Shown: positions 20,861 to 31,686 of the stretch, piece after piece | How the letters are laid out: every line of letters starts with the position of its first letter | Numbering within the stretch: position 1 is the stretch's first letter | Source: Diplocarpon mali | Taxonomy: Eukaryota > Ascomycota > Leotiomycetes > Helotiales > Drepanopezizaceae | Assembly: GCA_024741835.1 (NCBI GenBank) | Contig: JAENRP010000329.1 | Location: 8,982 to 48,725, forward strand | Length of the DNA stretch: 39,744 nt | Reading direction: 5' to 3' | Position numbers and translations under genes: made by a program | The notes under the pieces: model-generated | Told to the model about the DNA's origin: nothing | The model's input: the letters and a program-made list of their open reading frames with translations, nothing else | Database searches by the model: none

Positions 20861-22035
20861 TGTCCGGTTTGCTTTTTTCGTGTGGCGGGAGACACGGAAA
20901 ATTATTTAAGGGTACTGCAGGAAGTTCATACCATATCTAGATAGGTATTGGTAAGGCTTAACTGCTTTGGGGGTGTCGTACTATGTCACGTGAACACGAC
21001 ATGCTCCCAACGCCTCTCGTAGTCACGTTTCCGCGAGGGATCAGCCGTGGCGACGGGAGACGATGGGGAGCATTGAGAGAGATGCGAAGCTTTCTACCCA
21101 CTGCCGCTCGTTTTCTGGGATTTGAGAGTTCACATAGATCGATGAGAGCTGCAGCCCGACCTGAAGTCGGCTTTCGGATCGCATAACTGTGGTAATGGGT
21201 CCGCGGTGAAGGTTGTTCGTTGGGGTGATGTGCGAGGCGGATCTTCATCGGGGGGAGGTGGTGTAGAATGAGGTTGGTCGTGGACATATGGCCACTATGG
21301 AGCATATCAATGGATTTAAGAATGGGACTTGCAAAGGGTAAAGACTGACTCGATTTCTTGGTATGCGGTCGTTTCGTGAGGTTTTCCGCAGCTACCAAAA
21401 TCATGATCCGAAGCGAAGCGCATCAACACTTGAAACTACGGGCAAGGATGATCCACGTGACATATACAGCAAGATCGTGAAAGCCACCAGTCGGCGACGA
21501 CCCTATGTCCCACAAGAACGTAAAAGACCTTTTCCCGTCCCACGCCTCACTTCACAGACTCTGACCGGTATCCACGACCATCTGCATATCGATGTCCTGT
21601 CAGTATCGAATGAAGCCAAACAATGGCTCTTCTCAGTGTGCTCCCTTTAAACATCGTCCTCTAATCACGCGCACTAATTACACCCAGATCCCCAATCCCC
21701 AATCGCCATCCCCCTGTCTTGAATACACCCCAGCGAGTTATCCACCCACTGCAACTTCGTCGTGGTCTTCTTGTTCTCACCCTGACTACGATCTGGCAGG
21801 AGAACTCTCGGCGCCAGCACGTTTGCGTTCGCAGCTCGGAATGAAGCACACGGTCTGGAATCAGAGGCCCAGATGTAATACAGTGCTTTTTGCACACTGC
21901 TCGTCATGTCGTGCTTCGCTTGCAGGAGCAGCGTGTATGTGTCTGCTGGAGAGTTGCTACCAAGTCAAGACAGGACCGCTGCGTCCAGAAGAGTTGCAGA
22001 ACCGGAGAGTAGATGGTGTAATGGGCGTGCAGAGG
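20861..22035. other. Intergenic region, promoter side of cystathionine gamma-synthase
   Basis: It contains the upstream region of the minus-strand enzyme gene. Frames at 20958-21404 (minus) and 21592-22116 (plus) are open but show no domain, signal sequence or biased codon use. A dyad CCGACCTGAAGTCGG lies at 21156-21170 and recurs at 22161-22174 in slightly altered form. I support no gene here. Confidence 0.45.
20986..20993. promoter_or_regulatory. TCACGTGA palindrome upstream of cystathionine gamma-synthase
   Basis: A perfect TCACGTGA octamer about 125 bases before the start codon of the cystathionine gamma-synthase gene. In yeast, TCACGTG is the Cbf1-Met4 site of sulfur-amino-acid genes. 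Other E-box-type CACGTG copies occur in the window (for example near 21457 and 35188), so chance is possible. The link to sulfur regulation is an inference from gene context. Confidence 0.4.
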
Positions 22036-22611
22036 TTAGGTGTGAAGGTCAGGATGTGTTTTCATCGTAGAGCTTGGTCCATGGTGTCGCATAGAAAGAC
22101 TCGGGCGCCCCAGTAATTCATGGGTGCCAATGCGATCCAGTAGAAGGAAAATTGGCAGCACGACCTGAAGTCGGATTCGGAGGTCTTTCAGGCTCTTGAT
22201 AGATGCCAGAGTACGCTCCCGATCTTGGAATAGCAGATATCGGGACTTGCAGGCATAGCACGTCGGTTCAGTCCTCGTTGCAGATGAAGTCTCGCTCGTC
22301 GCAGCGACGCGGTGGATAAGTGTATAGCACCATCTGAGAAAAGCTGCGCTCTTCCATCCCGCTGTTAGTTTTTTGCTTTGCCGCTCAACTGGCCTCTTAT
22401 GAAATTCCGCAGAGCAGCGACTCTCTCCCGTCGAGGATTTACCCGCGAGTTAGCCACGTACCATCGTCGGCGTTTGTGATCCGGTATGAACCATCACGTA
22501 AGGAGCCCAGAGATCCAGCAGTCGTGACAGCGGCCATGGGCCATGCATAGAGCCGAGGTGCTTCGAGAGGTATCTTATCTTGATTCCTGGGTCTTGCTCT
22601 TGATCTTCCAT
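22036..22611 (-). CDS. Possible two-exon hypothetical gene
   Basis: A 50-codon first exon (22611-22462) starts at ATG with MEDQEQDPGIKIRYL and ends at a perfect GTACGT donor. An ACTAAC branch site follows near 22365, with an AAG acceptor at 22351-22353. The second exon (22350-22036) would keep phase and run 104 codons (WCYTLIHRV, TCYACKSRYLLFQDRE, LRIRLQVVLPIFLLLDR) to a TAA. Total 154 residues. I recognise no family. A second acceptor (CTAACAG) opens a different frame of 58 codons, so the model is not unique and the gene may not be real. Confidence 0.25.
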
Positions 22612-24180
22612 AGCCTGTGGTGATCTGATCTGATCTATGTTGCGAGCATTTTTGCCGCTAGACTGATCGGTATACGGCTGCTGGTAAGAGGAGCAGGATT
22701 CCACCGCTTGTCGCAAATAAGATCGCGTGCAACATAGAATTCAGATAGATCTAACCAATTGATATGAGTTCGAACTCAACTCCCCAGACGACGTCCGCAA
22801 TAGAGCCCGATCGTCTTGCATCGCCCATCCTCGAGTTCAAATCAGGGCCATCCTATACCTCACCCCGGCAAGTCGCTGCGCAGACTCGTCATTGTCGTTT
22901 TCCCACTTGGAGTGCTGATGAAATGCCACGGACTGGTGATCACTGGTCAAGAGAATGGACATCGACTCGTACTCCACGAGGCCACTGAGACCAGGACGAG
23001 CTTTGGAACAGACCTAGCCGGCGTCCGTACGGAATGCCGATTTTCGGGCATGTCGTCGAGATAACCTCGTCTCCCCTAGTCGCCCTTTGCAGATAGAGGA
23101 AGCATAGAGGCCCGCATTTCCAGACGGCGGCAGGCTTCATGCCCCTCGACCTTCAGAAAATGCTATCGAGCCCTCATATACCTCCCGACATCTACCCCGC
23201 ACCATCGAGTCGTGGGTGTGATGCTCGGAGGCTTCTGTTATTATGAATCGTTCGCTGCACTGTTCTTCTCACTGCTCCAGGGTCCTGGCCAGGGTCATTA
23301 TTCCAGCCCGGATTGTTCGTTGAATTTATCGTTAGGCCCGTCCTCTGCTGGTGAGATTTGAATATGGCCTCCTCCTGCTGTGTCCTGCACCTGAATCTGC
23401 ACGCATCGAAGTATCCTGCTTGGTCTCATGGTAGCTGCCTCACCGCATGAACTGAGGTGAGATGCGATGCAGGCAAAACCAGCGAGGCGAGGGCTGCTGA
23501 CTGATGCGCCAAGTCTCGCTCTCACATCTCTTCCCATCCGAGTCGCTTTCGACCTTCAGCCGAGGAATCTTGCCCACGTCCCCGACACATATATTATCAA
23601 TGATGATACCTGGCCTCGCTGAATCACATCTCGTGCCTCTCTGCAGACAACCCATCGACGCCCAGCCTCAACCTTCGAGGTTCAAACCAGGCCAACGCGA
23701 ATCAGCCCGTCCCGTCGACGGCGTCAAGTGACAAGGCCAGCATCGACCATCGGGGGATATCCATGCGATCTGCTTAAGTGCTCGCCTTGCCTATTGTACC
23801 CAGCTACCACCACCTTCACACATATAGCCTGGGAGCTTCCACGACGCCGAGTACCTCGGAATCGCGAGTATGGACGAGGATGTCGCCCTGCAGCAGCGGG
23901 CTCAGGATGACGGAGATGCCACGGCTGACGGTCAGCTGAAACGAAATCAGCGGAGAAGAAAGGACCATAGGGCTATGGCACTATGAGGCTTCTGACCTAT
24001 AGTCAAGGGGTCGAGTGACCAGCTTAGAAGGCTGTCCTTATTCCAGTTTGTATATATTCCTTCTCTTCCAATTCTGTCTACGTAAGCCATATTCTTTCTC
24101 CGTCCTCATACTCAGCTGCAACTTCGACACACCAAAATACATATCAACATTCATAGCTTCTCCCGTCCGATCCACCTGCC
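22612..24180. other. Intergenic region, no supported gene
   Basis: This is the upstream region of the App1-domain gene. Its last 150 bases have a TATATATTC element near 24047 followed by a CT-rich stretch, consistent with a core promoter. Short frames at 22764-22988, 22816-23064 and 23871-23987 lack motifs. No RNA gene or repeat was recognised. Confidence 0.5.
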
Positions 24181-25656
24181 ATGTCGCACATCGTCCGCGA
24201 TGCAAAGGCCATGGCCGACAAAGCAAGAGAAATCGGAAGAACAGTGGGAGGATGCGCCATGGAGAACAAGACTCGGCGAGAACTCAAGTTTGGAGACGTG
24301 GAAAAGAGCCTGACGAACATCCAATCGTTCGTCGCTTCCAACAACCTTCCTCCCGTGACCACTATCGTCCTCTCATACCTTAGATCATGGAATCCCTTGC
24401 CTCGAGCAATCACCGACAACGACACCGTCTGGCTCCTCGACAACACAGCATATCGGAATGCGAGCGGGAAGTGGCAGGCGGAGTTTGTTACGGCTGTGTT
24501 TGATAAGGACGCTGGGGTGGGAGTAAGCACCATCGTTGCGGACATTGCCGAGAAGGTGGGTTTGGGGCAGGGCGATGCTCAAGAAGAGACCATCCAAGAA
24601 CGGCTTATGCCGTTTGTGCAGAGAATCTTGCCGGGAAGGTCAGTGACAATCGAATTTGCGAAGCAGCAAAAGATCAAGCTGGGGCCGGGTGGCAGAAATG
24701 GGATAAGCAGCAATGTCGAGGCTGTGCCCACGCATGAGGATGGTACGGTTGTCTCGAGTCTCGCGTTGGTACCCAAGGGTGCAAATGGGATCTTGCATTC
24801 CAATACCGCGTATGCTGAGCCCGAGGGCTGGGGTGTAATCTCAGGTACGGTTTGAAGCCTATGCTGAATACGAACAAGACTGACGAAGACCAGATATTGA
24901 CGACACCATCAAGATCACCCAGGTCAGTGACTCCCCGGCTAAGAATAGTCAGAGATCCAGAAAGCAAAGAATCGCCTCTTGGGATATCGAGGATTTTGTG
25001 TACTAATCCATCCTCTAGACAGGCGACCCTATCGGTATCTTGCGATCAACCTTCGTCTCTCAAGCTACCCCTATAGAAGGCATGCCAGAGCTCTATGCCT
25101 TTATCCGGCAGATGATCTCCCCCACCTCACCATTCTTCTATCTCTCGGCATCTCCCTACAATCTCTACTCCTTCCTCCGCGACTTCCGCGAAAAGTACTT
25201 CCCGCAAGGTACGATCATCCTACGAGATGCGAGCTGGATGAACCTCGCAGGCCTGCTTTCCAACCTCACGCTCGGTACTCGGGATTACAAAGTCTCGCGC
25301 ATCACCAAGATCAACACGTGGCTTCCCAAGCGCAAAATGATCTGCATCGGCGACTCGACTCAAGCTGATCCTGAGACATATGGAGAAATGTAAGCACATC
25401 ACATCGCAGCAGCATTTCTTGTTAGATTTGGTCGAATACTAGTTAACATGTATGCAGATACCGCAAGCACAAAGGCTGGGTAAAGTTAATTCTCATCCGT
25501 AAAGTGACCGACATCGCCTCCCTCAGCATCGAAGAGAAGAACGAGCCAAAAAGGTTCGAGGAAGCGTTTAGAGGTGTGCCGAAGGACATCTGGCACGTGT
25601 TTGAGACGCCAGAAGAGTGTTACCAATTGGTCAAGAACACTGTCGCTCGTGCTTGA
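24181..25656 (+). CDS. App1-type phosphatidate phosphatase domain protein
   Basis: Four exons (24181-24844, 24894-24922, 25019-25389, 25458-25656) give 1263 coding bases and 420 residues, with all phases matching. The second exon restores DIDDTIK at residues 222-228, the DxDxT catalytic motif of the HAD-like App1 (DUF2183) domain. The domain continues with GDPIGILRSTF, GMPELYAFI, FFYLSASPYNLYSFLRDF, GTIILRDASWMN, WLPKRKMICIGDSTQADP (residues about 332-349) and YRKHKGWVKLILIRKVTD. Yeast App1 is a Mg-dependent phosphatidate phosphatase of actin patches, so lipid dephosphorylation is the likely activity. The N-terminal 220 residues are less familiar and lack the usual yeast N-terminal features. 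The ATG at 24181 follows a CT-rich leader and CCTGCC context. Introns of 49, 96 and 68 bases have good donors. Confidence 0.9.
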
Positions 25657-27566
25657 AATTTGAATATGTATTTAAGTTGCGAAGGAGCGTGGGACTTGGT
25701 ACGGTAGTTGATCTTGTATGCATAACCAGACTCTAGTCTATGAATATATTCTAGTCTCACAACTACCAGAATAGCACGCATTCCAGTCGGCGCAAGAAAT
25801 CACATACTAAAGAACTGAGAGGAAAACACACAAGAGTAGGCCTAAGGGAAGACCTAAAAACAAGAGGAGGAAGCACCACAATTGGGCTCTCTAAGACAAG
25901 GTGTTAGGAACAATTCCCAAGTTAGGAGTGTATTCGAGTACTATGGCGTTGCGCGCCTGTCTCTAAGTACAGTTGAGGTCCCTTTTATCCTTCCCTTCGG
26001 CTTCCAGCCGACCATGTGACCTATGTCACGAGATCCCATCCATTTCCAGGTCTCTACAATACCCGTTCAGAAAAACGTCTTCTCTATAGGCACGGATTCA
26101 AATCGCGGATCCGAGAAACGGAAGATACTACAAAATAGTACAACGACGTCCAAGATACCAAGAACATGCTCTACTGCATTGTCCCGGCGGGCAGGCATGC
26201 GCAAGGCGGACCGCGAGGATTCCCTAGCAAGGGACTAGAGTTCGCTGGTAGGTCTTCCATCTCTAGAAGATACCTAGATAGCTTAAACATCGCAATCATA
26301 CACCTATTCTCGATCTTGCATTGGTCGGCATTCAAGCAGAACATTCTGTCCGTTCCCAGAATTGCCTTCTTCCCAGTATTGCAAGAACAATATACATATA
26401 TATAGGTAAGCAACATTCGCAGCAAGAATCAGAAAACATGGGCATGAGAAACTCTTTAGAACCCTAGCCCTGCTATGCAAAGGCGGGGAAAGAAACGGCT
26501 CATACTATTTATTGTATTCAGATACCAGACGGATGAAAATTATGCTGTCTGACCCTAGAAGTTCGTAGGCTTCTTTTCTTTTCTTTTCTTTTTTTGGAAA
26601 TGGCCCAATGCATGGTTGCTTGCTTGTACGATATTATATTTCCAAAAAAAAAGAGAGAGAGAGAAAATCTGCGAGTCTTTTTCATGCCACCAAGCCAGAA
26701 AATTGGGAACGCATGGTTCTGGGAAGGCTAGATAGACTATCTGCGTACCAGGATGCCGGACTCCTGCTTTCGGAGGAACGTTGTTGAGACCGGGCGGAGG
26801 GAGGGGTGAGAGAAGCCAAGTATGAGTTTCCGATATGGGAAGAGTAGAGGTTGGCCTTGTGCTATGTCCGATTCAGGCTGGCTGCGAAAGCTCGTAGATG
26901 CTGAGGAATCTTGTGGAGAGGGGTGTAGAGACCGAGATATTGGTGCTTGATGACATGGCTCATGCGAAATGAGGATTGCGGGTGTCATTTTTAAGGAAGT
27001 TTTTTACTATTCAATGGCTTTGAAAAGCCCTGAGATCAGATGTACCGAGCCGAGACGTTATGTTTGGCGAGGGAATGATCTTCATGGAAGGAGAACGGGG
27101 CCGAACGAAACCCCTGGATATGAAGAGATCTCGACTTGAGATACCTCGCAGATGTGCCTGCTACTTGGGAGTCTTTCCACAAGATCTGGAGGCAGTATTC
27201 TGAAGGCTCGCACTACTTCGACATTGGCTGTGAGCTATTATCGTCTTCACATAAAATTCAATAAGGCGACATGGAGATTATGGGGAAAGGTGGTCGGTCT
27301 AAACTTGATCGCATTCATGAGACTAGTAGATAGCCCGCGCAGAACCCTTTCCGTCCTGGTTACCTCCACGCCGGAGATGAAATAGCGCGCTTAGGACATC
27401 CTGAATGGAAAGCCCACTCGCACTCGACCCCCCCGTGCATCCGCAACTCTCGAGTAGCCTTCTTCACACTGGGCAAGCATCAGGTCAGCCATTGTTTGGT
27501 GGGATGTTCTGTGCATGAGTGGCACTCGTTAGGGGACTGCAGCACTCACAGAGAGACTCCCAGATC
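25657..27566. other. Intergenic region with transposon-like and simple-sequence DNA
   Basis: This is the convergent gap between App1 and gene A. A stretch near 25840-26420 has features seen in LTR elements: a purine-rich run followed by TGTTAGGAAC at 25901. No second LTR or target duplication is visible, so I do not call an element. T-rich and A/GA-rich simple repeats lie at 26571-26667. Frames at 26737-26988 (minus) and 27152-27385 (plus) are unsupported. Confidence 0.4.
26571..26667. repeat. Poly-pyrimidine and poly-purine simple repeats, partly inverted
   Basis: A run of CTTTT units ends in TCTTTTTTTGGAAA near 26601. About 40 bases later comes TTTCCAAAAAAAAAGAGAGA. The two can pair through about 12 bases (TTTCC with GGAAA and the T/A runs). 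It could form a hairpin in single-stranded DNA or RNA, or be coincidental low complexity. Confidence 0.4.
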
Positions 27567-28691
27567 CTAGGACCGGGTGCCCTTTTGCGCGGGGCGGAAG
27601 GCGAACTTCTTGACCACGTCCGAGTCCTTCTCCCAGGTGGCGACGGTGAGCTCTCCGATGGTCTCGAGCCGAGTCGGATCCATCTGCAGGCGCTGGGGCT
27701 GGTGGTTGGCGGGCGGGGTAGCACGAGCGATGGTTCCAGCGCTGCACTCCAGCTCCTTGAGGAAGTGATTGTACTTCTTCTGAAGCTGTGGATCCTTGGT
27801 CTCGTAGACAGCGCGGATAGTCTCGACGCCGGGCTTGGAAGCGATTGCCATGTAGCTGATGTAGACCGCAACTTGACTGCGAGGGGTGAATGAGCAGCTT
27901 CTGTCCGAGACAAAGTCGTCGTGGGTGAAGTCGGCGGTGATGGTGAGGAGGTTGTTGCTGCCGAAAGCGAGGGCGGCTCTCAGGTTGATCAAATCGGAAT
28001 CCTCCTCGTCACTTTAACCATATGTGTTAGACGCGTATATCGGATGGAGGAGTAGAAATCTTTCTAGAATCGCAACGAGAACCGACGATGGAAGAGACTT
28101 ACCCCGCGCTGCTCGTGAAGTCGATCACAACATGGTGGACTTTCATTCTGATCATCATCGGCAAGTGGACGAACTCCTTCTGGTTCTTGGAGTTGACGAC
28201 GTAGTTCGAAGTCTGGTAGATGCTCTGGGCTTCTGCATAGTGTACCGGCAGATGCTTGAGGGCCAGCAGCAGAGCCGGAGGGGCGAGGCCTGGCTGGAGG
28301 GCTAGCAATGGCTCGAAGATCAGGGTTTGGAGCTCGCCCGGGATGCCCACAATGGGAGCCCTGTAAGAAATAACTCAGAACAAATACCACCGGCGAAACG
28401 CGTGACACAATGCCTTTGTTGCAGTGCTATACCTAGAGTGCTGTGGAGGGCGGGAGTGGTGCTGGAGCTGGGCTATGTGCACGGCGGGGAAGTAAACAGG
28501 CAAAACAACAAACCACAAACCACAAACATAAACAAAGAGACTTACTTTTGCTCAGTACCAACCTGCTCAAATTGCAACTTGTCTTCTGCGCTAGTACCCA
28601 GGGTACCAGAGACATCAATTGGCAGCGTCAGCTCATCCTCAACAGGGTGAGCAAGGATCGCGTTCTCAACGGCCTTGACAGACTGCGACAT
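27567..28691 (-). CDS. Gene A of a three-member unnamed family, 282 aa
   Basis: Exons on the minus strand are 28691-28546, 28360-28103 and 28011-27567 (introns of 185 and 91 bases, GTAAGT donors at both, CTAAC branch before exon 3). All phases match, total 849 bases. The first exon (MSQSVKAVENAIL onward) is variable and acidic. The middle exon has IPGELQTLIFEPLLALQPG, PPALLLALKHLPVHYAEAQ, a tyrosine-rich turn and FVHLPMMIRMKVHHVVIDF. The last exon begins EEDSDLINLRAALAFG and contains LLTITADFTHDDF and ISYMAIASKPGVETIR. Gene C shares each of these blocks in order. I recognise no named domain; the middle block has the leucine-rich cadence of fungal F-box/2EXR proteins. No signal peptide or membrane segment is seen, suggesting an intracellular protein. 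The start at 28691 is in good context (CAAAGATGTCG). Confidence 0.75.
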
Positions 28692-30162
28692 CTTTGTGAT
28701 GCTTAGACGAGGAGGATAGTTTGCAGAATGCACTAATAGGAGACTGTCCTAGAGGACCAGTCCAGAAGCAAGGGTGGGTGTTTGTTGCAATGAAACAAGG
28801 AAGAGGTGTTGTGGTTGAGAGAGAACAGTGGAGAGCGTGGGCGTGCGCAGTTTTGGAGAAAATTTTCTGCCATGTGTAGTCATCAACTCCAAACTATTAG
28901 CTTCGAAAATCTCTCCGCCGATAATATTTCATTCGAACCATTAGTATTCATAGTATATTCGAAGCCATGTTAGAGTAGAACTTGGAATGCGTTTAGGAAA
29001 GTCAACAATTCGCGTATTTTCGCGTATTTTCGCGTATTTCGGCCCACTTTTGTTCGCCTATGAGCGACAAGGACTGTCGTGGTAACTAGAAATATCCGCA
29101 GTTCCAGATATCTGTCTTGAATGGTAACACCTTAGCGGACGCATCTGTTAAACAAGTTGATATAGCTATCTGCTACTAAGGTGTCTAGAGTCCTTAGCAG
29201 CGTAGCTGAGACAATGAAATGTCAAATTAACCAGGAAATACTAAGCATAAAAGCTGCTATAGTTTATCAACAATTGGAGCTCCTCAACTTCTTACGTCTC
29301 CAGGGTAGATATTTGCACCTAGATTGGTAGGCGGGTTCTAAATACTGCACCTTTTGGGCAGAAGTTGTAGTCCAAGTTGCTGTAGAATCCTTGTCTTCTT
29401 GGCTGAACATCAAAGACAACCACAAAGAAAGGGGCCTTGAATCCAAGCCGGGAAAATGGTATCAAGAAAAAACTGCAAATGATCTATCGTGTTGTACTGG
29501 AGCCAACGGTAACTGAGAAGGCGTCGCCAAGAAAACGATAGAGCACAGCGATTCTCAACCTGCCCTAAAAACAGGAAGCAAGGACACTATTCTCCATGCT
29601 ACAATAAGTCATTGGATATATTAAAGAGCTCCTGTAGAAATTTTTGAGGCTCCTTGTTTAACCAAGCTGCCAAACAAAGTGAACTTTCCTATGAAATAAT
29701 TGGAACCAGAACATACCTGTTGAATTGTGCGATTATCATTGAGTACCTGATCTGGTGAAGGCCTGCCCCCTTCGTTTTGAATCTGCTGACCAAAGCCTCC
29801 TATTATATGGCAAGTATTTTATCTTTAGTTTTCTTGCAAAGTAATAGGCCTTAACATCTGGGTCTCTCTCTAAATCAAAGCATGTATTCTGACACTCAGT
29901 AATCACCACAGTTATATTAGAGAACTAAGATATTCAAGATGACTTCAATAACCTAGTTAGCTCCAACTTTTCTTCCCCACGGAAGATCAAATTCCCAAAT
30001 AACACCTTACGGAATGGCTGCAAAGCCTTCTGAATCCTTCAATCCTGATCTCAAAAGTATCCGCGCCACAGAAAAAGCCCCCCATAACCCAGAGACCCCC
30101 TCAAGAACATCTCGGCAGAGCATCATTAGAAGTTTATTTTAAAGCCAGCGATGGAAGGCTCT
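28692..30162. other. Intergenic region, no gene seen
   Basis: It includes the promoter of gene A (28692-28860), a tandem decamer repeat at 29011-29040, and AT-richer DNA to about 30100. Open frames are short. Minus-strand traces of a decayed dioxygenase-like gene may extend into 29990-30162 but cannot be followed with confidence. Confidence 0.45.
29011..29040. repeat. Three tandem copies of a 10-base unit
   Basis: The unit CGCGTATTTT occurs three times in a row, with the last copy ending in C. It is a short perfect minisatellite with CpG steps, in a region otherwise poor in them. No function is evident. Confidence 0.7.
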
Positions 30163-30345
30163 CTATCTCCCCCAAGCATTAACTTTCTGCACCTGCCTGC
30201 TATTAGTGATTAGGGATTCCATATAACCACGACTGACCGGTCGGATATACGACTCAGGCATATCTTCAGAGCGAGCTGCAGTAATCGTCTCCGCAACCCC
30301 TTCCACCCAGCCTTTATGTGATATACTGGATATTGATGATAGTCT
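30163..30345 (-). pseudogene. Possible N-terminal remnant of a 2OG-Fe(II) dioxygenase-like gene
   Basis: On the minus strand an open stretch reads GWVEGVAETITAARSEDMPE and then SYIRPVSRG. This resembles the N-terminal lead of isopenicillin-N-synthase-type oxygenases, where a short helix is followed by (I/L)P-x-x-(Y/F)-(I/V)-(R/K)P. A possible start (MTSKTIINIQ, about 30352) lies just upstream in another frame, and the open stretch ends at a TAG at 30163-30165. The expected beta-strand core with its iron-binding His and Asp is not visible downstream. The assignment rests on about 30 residues and is weak. Confidence 0.25.
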
Positions 30346-30359
30346 TGGACGTCATGTAA

Positions 30360-30908
30360 TTAGTTGCCTCTGTATATAGCATCGAAGCCTGTTAGATTCG
30401 CATGGATGGAGAAGTGCACTTTGATGGTCCGGGAGATAATCATACAGATCGCGCGGGCAATCTTGATTTTGATATAGGCTGGCAGGAGTGCGATGTCTTG
30501 AATATGCATAAGAATGCATTGGTCGCTGTGCAGAGCAGCAAAGAATCGAAAGGGGCGGAAACATGCACTGGATTGCCCGGAGAGTGGCTTCATGGAAGAG
30601 GAAGGAGACAGATAAGAAGCCAAGTGCCATGCGCGGCTTTTTCTTGAAGGCTTCTTGGTTGTCGATTGTGAGCACATGATTGAGTTTCCTATGCAGCTTC
30701 TGTGCCTCATAGTAGTCCACCTTGTAGTCTCTGTCGGTACCGAGGGCAAGCAGTAGAGCGGAAACCTGCTGACCAGGAGCCAAGGCCAGCTCGTGGGCGC
30801 ATATCATCTTGCGGATCTTGATGGGGATCTTTCGAAGAGGCTGCTTCACCGTGGGGACATCACTGACTGGCTTTTCATGGATTTCAAGGTCTAGGAGAGT
30901 TGAGACAC
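30360..30908 (-). pseudogene. Gene B of the three-member family, truncated
   Basis: A plausible acceptor (TCTCTGCAG) opens an exon at 30908 reading LDLEIHEKPVSDVP, IPIKIRKMICAHELALAPG, QQVSALLLALGTDRDYK, YYEAQKLHRKLNHVL and DNQEAF. This aligns closely with gene C (VYIHELGISPGKQAPALL, DIAQKQYRKHNFFLS, RNQ). A weak 43-base intron (30526-30568) would join it in phase to DIALLPAYIKIKIARAI and ISRTIKVHFSIHANLTG, comparable to the gene A block HLPMMIRMKVHHVVIDF. The frame then stops at 30360-30362. The third block of A and C (the DFTHDDF/DYTKDYF region, about 145 residues) is missing, and no ATG exon was identified. It is therefore either a truncated relative or a decaying gene. Confidence 0.55.
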
Positions 30909-31686
30909 CTGCAGAGATAGTAAGAGAGCTCAACTAAACAGCTAGTAGGTCATTTCTAGGCAAGAATTCTATCAGCTAGATTCATCTGATACTTGCTAGC
31001 ACGTAACCAAAATCAAAAAGAATATAAAATATTGGTTCCATATCAAAAGCCTCTGTTCCAAGACCTTTGAGAACTGAACAAAACACAGTACCGAAACATC
31101 GCAAGTTGGTCTCAGATGTCGTGTTTAGTTTTATGCGATCTCAGAATTCGAAGCGAGTAGGAAATCTTTTCATTGCTCAATGACGCTAACAGTTTCGGTT
31201 AGCAGACAAAAGGTGAATAAAGATAAATAGCAGTTCAAAGATTGTGGGGCTTGCTCAAACAGAATTATATAATGCAGGCATGTTCAAGCACACTGCTGTA
31301 GTTATCTTCCAGTCTTTCTAAGCCTATCAATCTCTCTCCTAGCTACGCAGCAACCTGAACACGCCTGCTTCCCTTCACAGAACAAGAAAAGCATGTTCTA
31401 TTTGTTCAGGGTGTAATGAAGAGCCACGCGGTGAGATCAGATTCTAGTCGCAAAGCAGAGAAATGGTTTGCAGGTTGCATTGCATAAGCCTAGGCAGGTC
31501 TTTGAATTCAAAGTTGCGCGTCTAACAGACTCGAAAGCTACGGCTTTGAATTATCACCTCCCTCGAAAGCCTGGGATTCCGCCACTCATTCTTGCGAAAT
31601 CCCCCGGCCAATACCCTTCCCAAGTCGATCTTTTCTGCCATCAAGCATCAGGACCTTGGTAGCCTTCCCCCCGGAATAAGATCACC
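30909..31686. other. Spacer between genes B and C, no supported exon
   Basis: The first exon of gene B should lie in 30930-31200, but candidate ATGs there give no clear in-phase donor. The remainder is AT-rich DNA near the 3' end of gene C. Confidence 0.4.

Noticed and set aside
21592..22116. A 174-codon plus-strand frame
   Set aside because: It shows no domain, signal or biased codon pattern and overlaps a competing spliced minus-strand model. Several frames are open here by chance.
25901..26290. Possible solo LTR starting TGTTAGGAAC
   Set aside because: No matching second copy, no convincing end, and no target-site duplication could be found.
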